Position numbers and translations under genes: made by a program. From Epiperipatus broadwayi (Eukaryota; Onychophora; Udeonychophora; Euonychophora; Peripatidae), in assembly GCA_028023455.1 (NCBI GenBank), contig JAQFVV010006293.1, forward strand, positions 1,501,844 through 1,565,843: a DNA stretch of 64,000 bases, written 5' to 3'. Shown in pieces: positions 35,400 to 48,210 of the stretch (the first letter of the stretch is position 1; each line of letters opens with the position of its first letter). Under the pieces are notes generated by a model. That model was not told the origin of the DNA and searched no databases. It saw only the letters and a program-made list of their open reading frames with translations.

Positions 35400-38300
35400 A
35401 CTTTCTGACTGTTTAAAATCTTTGCATTTGTAATAAATTATTATAAACATGAACTCGCGAGCGCGCACTCACACAAATATTTTTTTTTTTTTTAAATCTA
35501 ATCGTTTTAGAAAAAGAAACACATGGTGTGCAAATTGTGAATTATATATGTATGTACCTAATTAAAATAATAGGTCTGCTAAGATTTAAATCCACAATAT
35601 CAGAATTCTTGATACAATTATTGAATGAAATTTATTTATTTAAATATACAAAATATTAATAGCTTTCCTGGCAATAAAAATATTGTGTGTGGAAAACAAT
35701 AATTTACACAAAAGTAGCTACATGAATAATATTTAAATACCATCAAAATAATTCAGGCACACATATATAGGTTAAAGCCCTGATTTAGCAGCAAAAGTTT
35801 GGTTTATATAATGATAAGCACTAAACATAATGAACCATTTATGGTTTTTAAATTGAATTCATGCGTGAGTGCATGTAAATTCATGAAGAGCGCATGACCA
35901 AAGGTTTTATTTCTCCTCTCTTTATTATATATATAGTCAGCACTATATAAGTAAACTATTTATTACAGCAAAAAATAATCTAATAATTTTTTTAGTAATA
36001 ACAATAAATAAACAACAGCCAAGATATTTTCTCTATCTTCAGTTATGAGATTTAGTACTAAATTTATCATCTGTAATTAATATAATTATTAGTAAATAAT
36101 ATAATTATAGGTAAATGATTTGATTATTAAAATTTCTCTTATTGTGCAACTGTAATCAAACAAATCATATTTTATTTTTTTAAAAAACACATGATCAGAA
36201 AGTGAACAGCCATAATCTGAATTTCTATTAAGAAAAAACAATTTATTATTTTTAAGTTATAATCTTGTCCCAATAAAATAATGTTATATTATTAATAAGA
36301 ATAATAATTAATCCTCTGAAGTTTTCATTTATAATAAATATATTCAATCCAGTATCTACGTTATTCTGACATATATTGTTTTGAATTAACAAATCCTTCT
36401 CCATAACTCATAAATATTGTATGCATTCTTCTAATCTAATCAATACATTGTACCACTCACACCAAGGGTGCCACCAGGTCATTAACAACCTAGAAAATTT
36501 AATTTATGGTGGTCAAGAGCTGATGATGATGAATGCCACAAGCTAGACCCAGGGAGAGAAAGAGATCTTTAAGATTGTTCAGACAATTGAGAAAAGAACA
36601 CAGACAAATGTCAAACAAAATAATTCTAAATAATTTTAAAGTTTATTAAATTTATGATAATAAATAAACCTCAAGCAAACAGAATACGAATGTTTGATCT
36701 ACCTTTTACTGGCATATATCAGAGAGTGTACATGAGTTTTGAAACATTAAGTACTCTGGCAGATAAGTTCCTTTCTCACTTATAATTTAAAAAGAGGGGT
36801 TTATAATATCTTCCTGCTAACAGTTTATAAAAAACAATTCCAGTTTTCCTATTTGAAGATTTTAAAACAAAATGAGTCTTGTAGGGAGTACATAAAACAG
36901 TGCAGGCAAGCTTTTCTTGACCTGGAATAAAGCATCGGTACCAAGAATGTCATATGTTTGCAGAAGAACAGCTCATGATAAACCACTTTTATGGTAATCA
37001 TGGTTATTTCCAAGACAAAATGAGAAAGTATAACAAGAAAAGATTACAATTTACGTAATCTTGAATAGAAGAAATAAAATTTCTGATTTAGGAAAAACAG
37101 AACAATATACTTGATAAACCCCCAGTCAAAAGATTTGCAGTCTGCAGGAAATGCAAACTAAACTTATCTAAATTAATTATAATTAAAAGTTGACAGGTGG
37201 GATAAAAACATCATGAATGTCTGCCAAAGCTTTTATCAAGGGTTAGTAATATAAAAGAGAAAAGGACACAAAGCATATAAAATAGAAACTTGTAATTCAC
37301 TCTCAGATAACTAAATTAAAAATATGAAATTTTAAAACTAAGATCCCAGTATACACTTTAACTAATAAGTAAATGCAGAAAATAATTAAAATGTTGTAGG
37401 AATATATAAAACTTCTAATAAATATTGGGTTATTTTACGATTAAGCTGATGGTTTAACAGAGATTTAAGCCTTGGTTAGAATATGAAAATATTTTACCTT
37501 GAGGCATAAGGTTAGGTTCAGTGGATGTCTTTCAGCAGTGCAGACAGTTATTTTCTTTAAAAGTTCTTATGAAGATTTTGGTTTCCATTTATATATTTAG
37601 GAGGCTGGAGGCAATCTTAGGGATCAGTTCTTGTTCAGGCTTTTATGACATGATATTGAAGGAATAACTAGGGATCTGGGGTCCATTCATCTTTAGGTTG
37701 ATTTATCACTGCATGTTGTAGATAAGATTTATCATGGTGTGTCATTCTGGCATTATGCAGAGACAATACTATTTAGCAATTGAAAGACTAATACAATTTC
37801 AACAGAATTTCTTAGAAGCAGGCAGCAAAAGATAATATTAGCAATGGTGATTTTCAGATGCAGACAGAAATCTTTAAAAAATCAGGCTGCACAGCAATTC
37901 AAATCAGGATCACAAGTAGTGTATAAAGTTGAATCAATACATATAACAAGTAGCTTAAAAGTAAATAGATGAATATTAATCAGTCCAATATACCACCACT
38001 ATTTATGTGCACCCTTATCTCCCAAGCCATTTTTAATTATAAGTTTTTTGCCTATGATAAATCTCTATCTCAGACTTAATCTTAATTAAAAATCTGACCA
38101 GGGTTCCTATCTTATCCGAAATTACTTTTAAAGAAAACTAGTTGCAAAAATTAAATCACAGCTTTTTTTAAAAGAAATTAAATTAAAATTAGATTACAAT
38201 TAAAATAAAAGAAACAGGGATGCAATTAAAACTTTCCAAAATTAAAAGCTTTCTCAAAAGATTAAAACTTTAAATTAGAGTGTTTTTACAATTTGATTTT

Positions 38301-38600
38301 AAAAAAATAAGTGTCAAAAGAAACTTATTTTTAAAGTAAAATTAGAGAATTCTGAACTATAGCTATGTATGTATGCTATAACATATAAAACTTTAAATAA
38401 TTTTAGAAAAATATAAGTTTGTTTCAATTTTGCGATAGAACTTTTGAAGCAAATAAAGCATCCAGTTCAATATATAGGTGAGGTATTTTTTGTCTGACAA
38501 TATTTTTTTTCATTTATGAAGTAAAGAAACTTATATGAGCCTCTGAATTTTTTTCCTAGCTATTTATAATAGTGTGTGATTATAGCAGTATATTTTTTGT
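35400..38600. other. non-coding stretch
   Basis: No gene recognised. A CpG-rich spot CTCGCGAGCGCGCACTCACA at 35454-35473 stands out. The region 36450-37900 is less A+T-rich but has no long frame or motif that I can name. Confidence 0.35.
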
Positions 38601-40320
38601 AATTATATATTCAAAATTTAACTTGCAAATTAACTATATATTCCATGAATAATTCAGTGGATCTTTTTGAAATAGAGACTTTGCCGTACTCCTTGTCTTA
38701 AATCCTATAACCACATTACCGGAAGAATTGCTATGTAATTTTATTTGATATATAACTGATATCATTTAATAATTTATCATGTAAATTATTTTTTCCAGTA
38801 AAATTAGATATCAAATCATAAAGATTCATTTTCTCTGTGTGGATATCTTAAATTTCAACATCTTTATTTAACATGTATTTCTAAATCATCTATCAAATTT
38901 GCCAATGAAATATCCATCCCTTTATAGTGTTCAGCAATTTCAGTCATTTGAGAAATTTCCCAATAATTATCTTCAGAGCATTAGCACCTTCCACTCTTTT
39001 ACATGCAGCAATAAGTTCTCTAAATATAATAATTTTTAAACTGTTTATTATATCCAGATCTTTTGATAATGAATTCATTTTATCTTATAAGTCTAAATTT
39101 AAATCACAATCAATTGCATCTTATACCAATCATTATAGCTGATGATATTTCCTTACAAATATTACATTGTCTTTAATTTCTTTGTTTAGTCCTCATACAT
39201 TTATAAGTTTGAATGGACATAGAAGAGAAAGTAAAGTGAAATTGATTACTATAACCTTTCCAAACAATATATTAACTATCAGAAATAAAAGCATGATATT
39301 CTTAGTTATGTTACACATGTTAAATGCAGAGAGCATTGACAAAACATATCATAGCAGCCATTTTTTATTATAATAAGTAATATATGTTTTTCAAAACACA
39401 ATATTCTTAAATAAGTTTAAGCAAAATGCTGTGGAATTGTTTTGATTTTCAAAAGAATCCTTTTTAGCAATTTCATAATACAGATGCAAAAGTATTAGCA
39501 ATTCCAATATTTATTGCTTACTTTATATGTATTTAATCTTAACCCTGATATCTAAGCTAAATTACTAATTCTACAGAGTCAGTAGTCACATTTTTTCTCC
39601 CTAAAGAACCAGGAAAATCTCATAAGTTTAATATAATTTTCTTAAACACAGGATCAGAGTATATGTTTACCTTATTCTTATTTATTTTCTCAACTTTTAA
39701 AATTAGGTCTAAATAATTTCTGGGAATAATTCTCTTTGGAAATCTGATTGTCATATTCTTTTAGTGAATATTGGGTTGGGTATGGATAAAATTTGTCAAC
39801 TTCTGAATCAATGAAATATTATTTTGAGAAATATTCTGGCCAGTGGCATCTTGCTCTTTCACATATTTCATCACTAGATATCAGAAAGTTGCCTTACAAC
39901 AAATCCTTAGAAAAAGCTATTATCTATGTAGAATTAACATTAACTCAAAATGCAATTTCAAATTCCTTTTTGTGTATTTATTGAGTAAAAAATAACTTTT
40001 CATGTAATTCAAAAGTCTCACTCTCTCTTCCCCCAAGATCCAGCAGTAATCCCTTTGGATTTAATCATCCTAAATAGTATTGGAATCTCATCAATAAATT
40101 CAGGGCTACCAATGATTGTTGTATTTTTCTGCTCCAGAAATGGAATTTAACAATCTTTGATCTATGCAGATTAGTCATTCATAATCTATGAACAATGTAG
40201 TATCAAATCTCTGCATATGCAGTGGCAGCAGATTTAAAGGACTTAATAAAGCCATTGTGAATTTGTCTCCTGGTGGGAATCTAAAGAACTTTTTATAAGG
40301 TTTATTAGCTAATAGTTAGT
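38601..40320. other. unassigned region with short frames
   Basis: Short plus frames lie at 38927-39142, 39167-39373 and 39793-39984. On the minus strand some residues look protein-like (ICERARCHWPEYFSK near 39850, then PYPTQYSLKEYDNQISKEN), but I cannot tie them to a family. It may be an old, unrecognised transposon. Confidence 0.3.
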
Positions 40321-40329
40321 AGTCTTGGA

Positions 40330-40341
40330 GGGGGGGGGGGG
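40330..40341 (+). repeat. 12-base G-tract
   Basis: An isolated G homopolymer in A+T-rich sequence. Confidence 0.9.
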
Positions 40342-40895
40342 TCCATAAGCAAAATGAACAAATAGTTAATTACCAAATTCATTTCTTTTTTTTAAACTGA
40401 TAATACTTTTTTTTTTAAAAAAATATCTATCAGTTCTCCTTTTTATTTTTATGAAAGTCGATTAAAAATATAACGGTGGTTATTTTTGAAAACGGATCAT
40501 CTTAACTACTGTTATTAAGAGTAAGTTTTCTCAACTTTATAATAAATATTAATTAGATGTTATAAAAAAAAAATTAAAAGATGAAAATTGCATGATATTA
40601 ATTATTTCACGGCAACTTCTTTTTGAATAGATATAAAAAAAACTTTTATACCGAATTTAAACTGTTCACTCTTATCTAAATTGCACTTGATTAAATATAT
40701 TAGAAATGTCTTTCAAGTTTTGAAACGGTTTCGAATGACTTGAAAATTTCTATAGCATAAGAAAGAGAGTAGACACTTGTCACCCAGAAAAATCAATATC
40801 TGATATAAAGGCACCAAAACAAAGATTATTAAGCTACAAATATACTTATATTGTGAATACGGTATATATATAAAATTAAGCAAATTAATCATTAC

Positions 40896-40935
40896 TTGGC
40901 TATCAGACAGCTTTGTTGGCTATCAGACAGCTTTG
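40896..40935 (+). repeat. 20-bp direct tandem duplication
   Basis: TTGGCTATCAGACAGCTTTG occurs twice with no base between and no differences, so it is recent. Confidence 0.9.
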
Positions 40936-40939
40936 TTGC

Positions 40940-43100
40940 CAAGATAAACAAAAACTTAGTATAAGATGCCTAAAGGGTTTTTCATATCTCTTTAAAAAAG
41001 GAGAGGAAAAGATAACTGTGGAGATGTTATGTTGATTAGAATTGTGAAATGCCAGAATCTGATAATTTTAAAATAATTTTAAACAAGAAGTAATAAATTT
41101 AATTGTCACAAATATTTACCATTACCTGTTTTATACTACAGTATGTGTTTGTAAATGAAGTTCTTGGCTCAAAGATAGATCAATTAAAATAGAATAAATA
41201 GTATGGCAAGATGATTTTGATCATCGTTGCTGCTCTTTGAGCATTTAAAGGAGCATGAAATGGTTTCGAGGGTTAAAGGTTCCTAGATCGAAACTCAACC
41301 TGTGATCATTTCAAGTGTTCGAACATCATGTCGCCTGTTATTATTATTATTATTATTTTTCTTTAGTGACACTGCTTTATTAATATTTCATTTTTAGAGC
41401 TGCATCATAAACTTTAATGAGTCCTTACGTCGTAATATAAATTCTAAATTTGGTAATTTTCTAATAAGTCTCATTTTTTGTATTATAAAAATATTTATAA
41501 CGATTATCCTTCAGAAAAACACAAAAAAGCTATTTAGTTAAAAGGATTACTAAGAAGAAAGTTGCCACTGTCATTTAAATACTATAATAGTCAATTGCAT
41601 TCCCAAATCTTTTTCAAATTTGAGTTTCTTTTAATATTCTGACAACAGTCTGAAGACTACAAATCATTCTCAATTGTTATATTTTTGTTGAGCCATTCCA
41701 TTTAGTTATTTTTGTCTGAAATGTGAATGGAGCCGTCATGTGATTTTAATTAAACAGTAGGCACTTAATTTGTCTGGCTGACTATGCTTGAAATGCTGCT
41801 GTGGGTTATTTTATTCCCTTTGATAAATAAATGTCTGCAATCCTTTTTTTTTTTTAAAAAAAAGATTAAGATTTCAATCACTTTATACGATTTTCGAATT
41901 AATAGTATTTTTTAATTCCATAATAAAAAAAAATTCGCATCACAAAATATTTTTAAGATTAAAAATCAAATTGGAATCCCTCTCCCCAAATAATAAAAAT
42001 TAAAAATTATCTTGATTTCTTTTTAAAGTGATTAATTTTGCAGTTAAAAAAAAAAAAAGAAATCTCTAGAAAAAGTTAAAATTGATAAGTCACTTTTTAT
42101 CCATGACAAAACAGGTGAATAGCATAACCTCGTGTTAATTTTTTAAGAAATATAAATACTTGTATATGTGGAACGTCAAGCCCAGTCTATACATATAACT
42201 CCAAAATTAAAATACATACTAAACCAAGTGAATATTAATTACGTTGAAAAAACAACAACTTATTGTCAATTATATATAGTTTATCTGATTTCTATGTCAT
42301 GCTTTAGTATTCGAATCTAGATCAGATGAATTTTGAAAATTTCCCTTCCTGATAACTATTCTTAATCAGCCGTCCATTATTAGCCAATAAATGAATGTCT
42401 GAACTATTTCTTATTAGCAGCTATAAAGTTCTTAAATAAAGCTGTTTTTCAACTGATACTTGAAATGGTCTCGTACTCCTACAGCTATTGATTCTCTGTT
42501 TTATTTCTATTTTTTTCTCTTTACAGTTTTCTCCGTTCTCACTTTCTGATTTATCCAAGAACACACCGAATATTATTTTGATTTTTTTTTATCTTTTAAA
42601 ATTCCCATTTGCGAGTAGCTTATTACTGATAATCTGTTTGAATAATATTAACGTTTAATTAATGATAAAACTTACGTCTGCAAATTTAAAGAAATAAAAT
42701 AAATAATCTGAGTGTTCTTATTGCTCTGGAGTTCATAAGAAGTTTGATCGCAGAGAAGTGCCAGAACTGGAATTAATCTGAGGATCTTACACACCAGAGT
42801 CTGGCTCTCTGACATTGCACTATACCATACAGGGCAGTCTTCAATTAGATTTAAAAAAAAAATCATGATAATATTTGCAGATTTAAATTTTAACAAAAAA
42901 TGGGAAGACCATTCCAACTCGAAAAGAAAGATAAATAAAAAAGTAATAATTATGATGAATATGAAAACCAAGTAATGAAACACCTATAAGACATGCTGAT
43001 CATTCTCTTTATTTAATATTTTATAATATTTCTTCTGCAGCAAAGTTTTTTATTTGTGCCTTCATTTGATTGTGTAATTCTTTTGCATACATTAGTCTGT
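40940..43100. other. non-coding stretch, possible SINE remnant near 41.25 kb
   Basis: Around 41225-41340 a less A+T-rich segment (GGTTTCGAGGG, GATCGAAACTCAACC) ends in a TTA simple repeat at 41339-41357. This is a layout seen in SINEs, but no pair of Pol III boxes is convincing. Elsewhere I see nothing. The 103-residue minus frame at 42672-42983 is hydrophobic at one end but has no recognised family. Confidence 0.3.
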
Positions 43101-43110
43101 ATGTCTAAGG

Positions 43111-43509
43111 CAGGGGTCTCCAACCTTTTTGCACTTAAGAGCACATTCTATAATACTGGCCAGGCGGCGGGCACCATTTATTTTTTTCAACCAGATGGCG
43201 GGACACAATTTATTTTTTCAATGTAAATTTATAGTTGGATATTGTTAATAATACACAAAATGTACAAAAAAATATTTATTTCAAAAATAAAATTTTAACA
43301 TATAATTAACGTTTATATTTTTAGCTGTAAAAGTATAATATGCCCTCCAATTTGATTACAATATAATACAATAATTTATAACAAATTTTAAAAATTAAAT
43401 TTATTAGTATCAGATAAATAATTTTTTATCTTGTTCGGATAGCGGCGGGCACACGTATAATGGTCTGCGGGCGCCGTGGTGCCCGCGGGCATAGGGTTGG
43501 GGACCCCTG
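43111..43509. mobile_element. non-autonomous hAT element (MITE), second family, perfect TSD
   Basis: The termini CAGGGGTCTCCAACCTTTTT and CAGGGGTCCCCAACCC (reverse complement of the right end) are flanked by GTCTAAGG at 43103-43110 and 43510-43517. The interior of 399 bases is A+T-rich, with G/C-rich subterminal blocks (GGCGGCGGGCACC and GCGGGCGCCGTGGTGCC). The duplication again fits nnnTAnnn. The termini resemble widespread animal hAT MITEs. The undamaged duplication suggests a fairly recent insertion. Confidence 0.93.
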
Positions 43510-43527
43510 GTCTAAGGAATAAGATTT

Positions 43528-43722
43528 CTTTGTTCTCTTTTTATCACACAGTTGAGTACAACATAATCATAGCTTTCATGTTAGTTTATTGTTGCTGCTG
43601 CTTTGTTTATACTAAGTTCTAGATCTCAGTAGTAACAATAACTAACACAAGAGCTATGATTATGATGCTTACCACAAAAAGTGCATTCAGCTGTATGATA
43701 AAAAGAGAACAAAGAAACCATA
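43528..43722. repeat. hairpin repeat (imperfect inverted repeat)
   Basis: TTTCTTTGTTCTCTTTTTAT pairs with the reverse complement of ATAAAAAGAGAACAAAGAAA. Further in, ATAATCATAGCTTTCATG pairs with the complement of AAGAGCTATGATTATGAT, and GTTAGTTTATTGTT with AACAATAACTAAC. The arms span about 43528-43602 and 43635-43722. A single-armed relative is at 58590-58680. Confidence 0.75.
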
Positions 43723-43724
43723 TT

Positions 43725-44255
43725 ACTTACACATACTTAATATATGCCAAAGATTTACATAGTTCTTCATTCTATTCTTAACTGTATCTTTCCAATGAAA
43801 ACAATCCATTTTGCATTTGTTTAATTGACTTTGACATAATCTTTATGCTATAAATATGGATTGCCTCACCACAAAAATATATTCAAGTTCATCATAAAAT
43901 ACTTTTTTAAGGAAGTTTTATATTGTTCCACCACTTCATATGCTAAATCTAATAAACGTAACTTTTCTATAATAGACTATAATGTCTCATCCTGCAAGCT
44001 GAAAAACATCTTGATTGGATTTATGATCTTACTATCATATTTTCAGAATTTTATGGAGCATCTTTACATTTTTCCAAATGTCTTTATCTTAATGGGGGAG
44101 GTTACTCTCACTACAACAATTCTATATACAACTAATTTGGTTGCTGTAATTATACCATTGATCAATCATCTCATCAAATTCATTTATATAAAGGGTCCTC
44201 TGGAATATCTAGAAACATTTGTGCTCCTCTTCCCTAAAAGAAAAAAAAATCTTAA
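43725..44255 (-). mobile_element. LINE X C-terminal fragment, copy 2
   Basis: The minus strand carries, in broken frames, KMLHKILKI, SNQDVFQLAG, VVEQYKTSLKKYF and CKMDCFHWKDTVKNR. The last matches CNMDCFHWEDRTKNR in the copy at 55 kb, and both fit the RYKD...W..LA.DR..WR end of a common animal LINE family. The 164-residue plus frame at 43861-44355 is its antisense. The hAT transposase pseudogene adjoins upstream of it. Confidence 0.6.
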
Positions 44256-46176
44256 TAGATGCATATGCTCCTGTTATACAATTTTATTGTATTTATATTT
44301 AGTTTATTTAAATAATTTTTTTATTGATATTTTCATTATAATACAAAATATTTAGAGAATTACAAATATTGCAAAGATCATGAAATAGGAAATTTAAAAC
44401 TCACTAATAATTATTATAACCAAAATTGAATAATATAATGAAAGAGATTTTAATAACAATAGATGTGTTTGAATATTGCTACACAAAAACTCAATATTGT
44501 GTAAAATATTTGACAAAGCAATTCATAGATTTTTTTTCAATGTTTTCATTGATAAACAAAATCTATGCTTATTTTTAATTAGTAATAGCAATGAAAATAG
44601 AGTTTCTCAAAGATATGAAGATGCAAATTGAACCAAAATATTTAAGGCCTTGTTTTCCAATGAGTGTATTCTTTTTGTCAATGGATTCAAAATTTTGGCA
44701 ATTTCTTATTGCAAAATTCTGATTCACCGGTTGAATCTGCAGTCAAGGCAATTAGTTCTTCTTTAGATGATCATGGTAACCATGAAGCAAATGATTTTCT
44801 TATCCAATAATATTCTTTATTTTCATTTAACTTAGGAAAATATTTTTAAAAAAATCAAATTGATGATGTGATTAATTACTATTCTTTTACTCTCTGCTGA
44901 TATATATTTTCTTCAAGAAATTCATGAAGAGAAGCAAACATTTCTTTATTATTATCCCTAAAACCTTTTAATCGTGCAGAAAGTTTATTTTGAAATGTTT
45001 GTAATTTTGTGTTTAGAATTAATATACTGATACTTTTTCCTTTGCAGAGAAAGATTCAATTTATTTACTTTTTTGGAAAAACACAAATATATGCAACTTT
45101 GATCAGGAAAATGAGATGCTAATGTGGGACTTTTATTGAGAAGAAAATTCATAATTATATGAAAACTCTTTTTAGAATTTTATTATGGGATAGCCATCTT
45201 ATTTCAGTGTGATGCAAAAGAAATTCATGATTGGAGTCCATCTCATGGCATATTAGTATTGTTATTTTTTATGCGATTAATTTTCATGAAAACTCCTCAT
45301 GAGACTTTATTAAAATATTTTTCCATATGTCAAAATATTAGGTTTTCTCTGTGGATAATGTAATAAGCATGCTTTGCATTTGACAAACCTTTTTAAAGTC
45401 TTTTGTAAATCCTGGAAGTCATAGTGCAGCCCCCCCATCACTTTTGTCATTCAAACTCAGTTTTATAAAAAAAGTTATTCACTTTTTCAAATATATCTCT
45501 TCTTTTAGTTGGGTCAGAGAAATTTCTACAAAGAAGCAGGTCTTTCAAAAAATGCAATTGTCTTATTTTTAAATTGACTGTGCACATTATCTAAATAATG
45601 ATGTAAGTTTTTTAGATTTCATACAATCACTTGACACCTGTTTCCATCAGATTGTGCATACAAGCTTGTGTTGATGATTGAGGCACAAATTTGTATTTCA
45701 AGTAAAAAAGGTTATATTTACAAAATTTTTTTTATATGAAATTTTCTACCTCTTACTAGCTGGTGTTGAAAATTTAACAGTTTTGGTAAAATACAGATTC
45801 TTTGGTGTCTTTACTGCCTTTGACTGACTCATCTTTACAAACACATTGTACTTTTATTATCCATTTATCCATGTCAAGGTTAAAATTTTAATTAAGAATT
45901 ATCAAATGCACTAGTACCAGTGATATTTGCTTCAAAGCCAAAATTAATAAACGGCTCAAATAAGGTTTTTCCCATTGTTTATAGTGCTTATATGTATGAA
46001 TCATAAAATAAACAGTGATTATTAGGTCACACTACATAGCATAACGTATTAATTTTTATATTAAAATTTAATATTGTATATAAAATCGATCTAATATCCA
46101 CTTCTAATTTAAAAAATTGAAATTTATTTTCACGGCTCCCACTGAGAAGATCCACAGCTCCAGTTTGAAAAACTCG
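44215..46176 (-). mobile_element. hAT element carrying a transposase pseudogene
   Basis: The right end, read inwards on the minus strand, is CGAGTTTTTCAAACTGGAGC followed by TGTGGATCTTCTCAGTGGG and CGTGAAAATAAATTTC. This is a terminal layout known for hAT elements of the ZBED5-like group. The eight bases outside it, ATCTAGAT (46177-46184), fit nnnTAnnn; ATCTAGAA at 44207-44214 is a candidate partner, but the left terminus itself is unreadable. The interior encodes the transposase remnant on the same strand. The length of about 2 kb suits an autonomous element that has decayed. Confidence 0.65.
44400..45985 (-). pseudogene. hAT transposase (ZBED5/GTF2IRD2-like), decayed
   Basis: Minus-strand order matches this transposase group. 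An N-terminal MDKWIIKVQCVCKDES lies near 45860, then QFKNKTIAFFERPASL near 45560. HHTEIRWLSHNKILKRVFI lies near 45215 (normally LHTEVRWLSRGKVLKRVFEL). VNKLNLSLQRK and LSARLKGFRDNNKEMFASLHEF lie near 45050-44930 (shown in two parts). KEELIALTADSTGESEF is near 44770, and ALSNI near 44500 stands in the C-terminal dimerisation region. The DDE-fold core is split by many frameshifts and stops, so no active enzyme is possible. Members of this group have also been domesticated as host genes, but this copy is plainly dead. Confidence 0.8.
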
Positions 46177-46275
46177 ATCTAGATAATCATTTGACAAAGA
46201 GAAGAAGGTTATTTTTCAATATAGTTTGAAGACTAAAATTAAGATTAAAAGAAGATAAGACTGCTGGAATTTGAT

Positions 46276-46376
46276 TTTTTTTCCTCATGGATCATAGCAT
46301 CAGCCGGGAAGCGAACCCGCTAACCCGGGACAAGTGCTTGTAAAGCTGCTGTCACTGACCTCTCGACCACCAATGC
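46276..46376 (-). mobile_element. tRNA-derived SINE, copy 2
   Basis: Minus strand: GGTGGTCGAGAGGTCAGTG head, variable arm, AGCGGGTTCGCTTCCCGGC B-box region, then TGATGCTATGATCCATGAG and a short A-rich end. Flanking duplication AATTTGAT at 46268-46275 and 46377-46384. Same family as copies 3 and 4. It lies just right of the hAT element. Confidence 0.82.
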
Positions 46377-46389
46377 AATTTGATATTTA

Positions 46390-47130
46390 AAGCAGAAAAT
46401 ATTTTAGATTTAATTATTTTACAGAAAAGATGTAACTAAATGAATAGTTTTTCTAATAAATATAAATGTACCATTTGAATAAGACTGTTGTTTTAGATTT
46501 ATTTGTTGATTATCAATGCTTGCAAACAGTGAGAATGAGCATAACAAAATAATACAGTTGATGGATTTGCAGAAAATTTGCGATGATTTCATAAGTGCAA
46601 ATAAAACCAAATCAAAGAAAATACTAGGATGGATATAAATTGTAAATTTAGTTCCTTTAACTGTTAGAAAACTTAATTAACCAATGAGAGAAATTTGCAA
46701 TGGGTTTTTGATACAACCAAAAGGTTATTATATGGTTTAAAATTCTTCTATAAAAAAGCTTAATAATTGCTTTTATATTTTATACATATGATTTTAGAAA
46801 GCTGACTATAAAGTTTTAAAAATTTAAATTCTAAAAATAAAATTTAAAACGTAGATCGAAGTGATGATCTGGATGTTTTATTAAGTATATTTGGAAGTGT
46901 GAAGAAAATTGAATTATTTCTATATTTAGATTTTGAGAAATTGTGAAGGATGTGTTAGAAAGAATTGTGGAGGGGGGGAGAGTTGATAGATGATTTTAAG
47001 GAAAACGATTGTTATGAATGCTAGAAGTGAGCAAAGGGATAGTTTGGATGAATCAGTTTGATCTCATACAGACATTTTTTTTTTTTTTTTGGTCTTTTCA
47101 AAAAATTAATTTATAATGATCTGAAAAAAG
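46390..47130. other. non-coding stretch
   Basis: Nothing recognised. A T-tract lies at 47079-47090. Confidence 0.35.
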
Positions 47131-47139
47131 GTTAGGATT

Positions 47140-47350
47140 AATGTAGCGGTTAAGTTTTGTACATTCGCATAACAGAATCTAGAATCCAAACAAAGAGACC
47201 AAAGCCGATCAGGGTAGTTATGGTGAAATCCTGAGTCTGACTTAGCTTCAACTCCTTAACCCATCTCCAAGATTCAATACACTACGAATGAATCACCTGA
47301 GAGTACATTCGCCTTTTATTTATTCATTGCTGGGAGAAACGTGAAACTCA
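47140..47350 (+). mobile_element. candidate second SINE family
   Basis: TAGCGGTTAAG (47144-47154) resembles a Pol III A-box, and GAATCTAGAATCC (47175-47187) a decayed B-box at tRNA-like spacing. A less A+T-rich body follows to about 47350. No second copy or target duplication was found, so the call is tentative. Confidence 0.35.
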
Positions 47351-47359
47351 GGGTTTAAA

Positions 47360-48205
47360 ATGTACATAACTTAACTACATTAGACTAACTAATGGCATGG
47401 GGTTGGAGGTAATGCTCATCATTCATCATTAATGCATAGATCGCACATCTATAATATATAATTAACTAAGACTGAATTGGATTGAAATTAAGCAATGAAA
47501 AATCAAATGAAACCAAATTAATTTAAATATTAATTTATTGATTGATTAATGCAAGAAGTGTTAGTAAACACATGCAGGTGTACTAGTAGATGAGAATACT
47601 GTCAAATTACACTCATCTTACATTATAATTGATGTGGGTATTTATACATAAATTGTCACTTTAGCTGTGCCTATATGAAATGCCAACTCCTATCTTTCAA
47701 TGTTTTGGTTGCTCTTCTACAAATAATTGCACTAGCCTATGGTAAATTATACCCTAGGACACAATTATATTAAAGACCTTTTCATAAATAACCTGTGAAC
47801 ATATAAACCAGCTTGTTGAGATAGACTGAACTTAGGTATCAAGAGAACAGTTCATCCAATACTGAATATGAGTTCAAAAGGGGTAGAATTGTCTATTCTA
47901 GATAGTCAATAGCACTGACTATTTTGTGAAGATGCCCTGCAGGTGGATTGTTTTATTCAGGGGTTTTTGTGACAAGCACCAGTGCTTGGAACCAAGTATT
48001 CTGCTGCATATGGTGCGAACATTTGAGTTTGAGGTCAGGGTGGCTGACATGCTTGCCTGGTATTCAAATTCAGGTCTTACCAGTGCAGGTTCCTGAAAGA
48101 AAGAAAATGGGATGGTCTTATCGAAGTCCCATTTTGAGAAAGGCAGCAAAACATTAATTATTATTATTCATATTTAATTAAAATCTGATCCATCAAACAA
48201 TAAGA
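47360..48205. other. non-coding stretch with a G/C-richer block
   Basis: From 47930 to 48110 composition is more balanced and both strands have frames of about 70 residues (minus: GSKHWCLSQKPLNKTIHL). I recognise no protein. It may be an old repeat. Confidence 0.3.
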
Positions 48206-48210
48206 TATAA

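Noticed and set aside
43861-44355. 164-residue plus-strand open frame, the longest in the window
   Set aside because: Its minus strand carries the LINE X C-terminal motifs (CKMDCFHWKD and others); the plus frame is hydrophobic, A+T-driven and without a family, so I treat it as antisense.
47919-48157. Overlapping frames of about 70-76 residues on both strands
   Set aside because: Neither shows a known domain; open frames on both strands in balanced-composition DNA are not evidence of a gene. A T-arm-like string here lacks an A-box at tRNA spacing.
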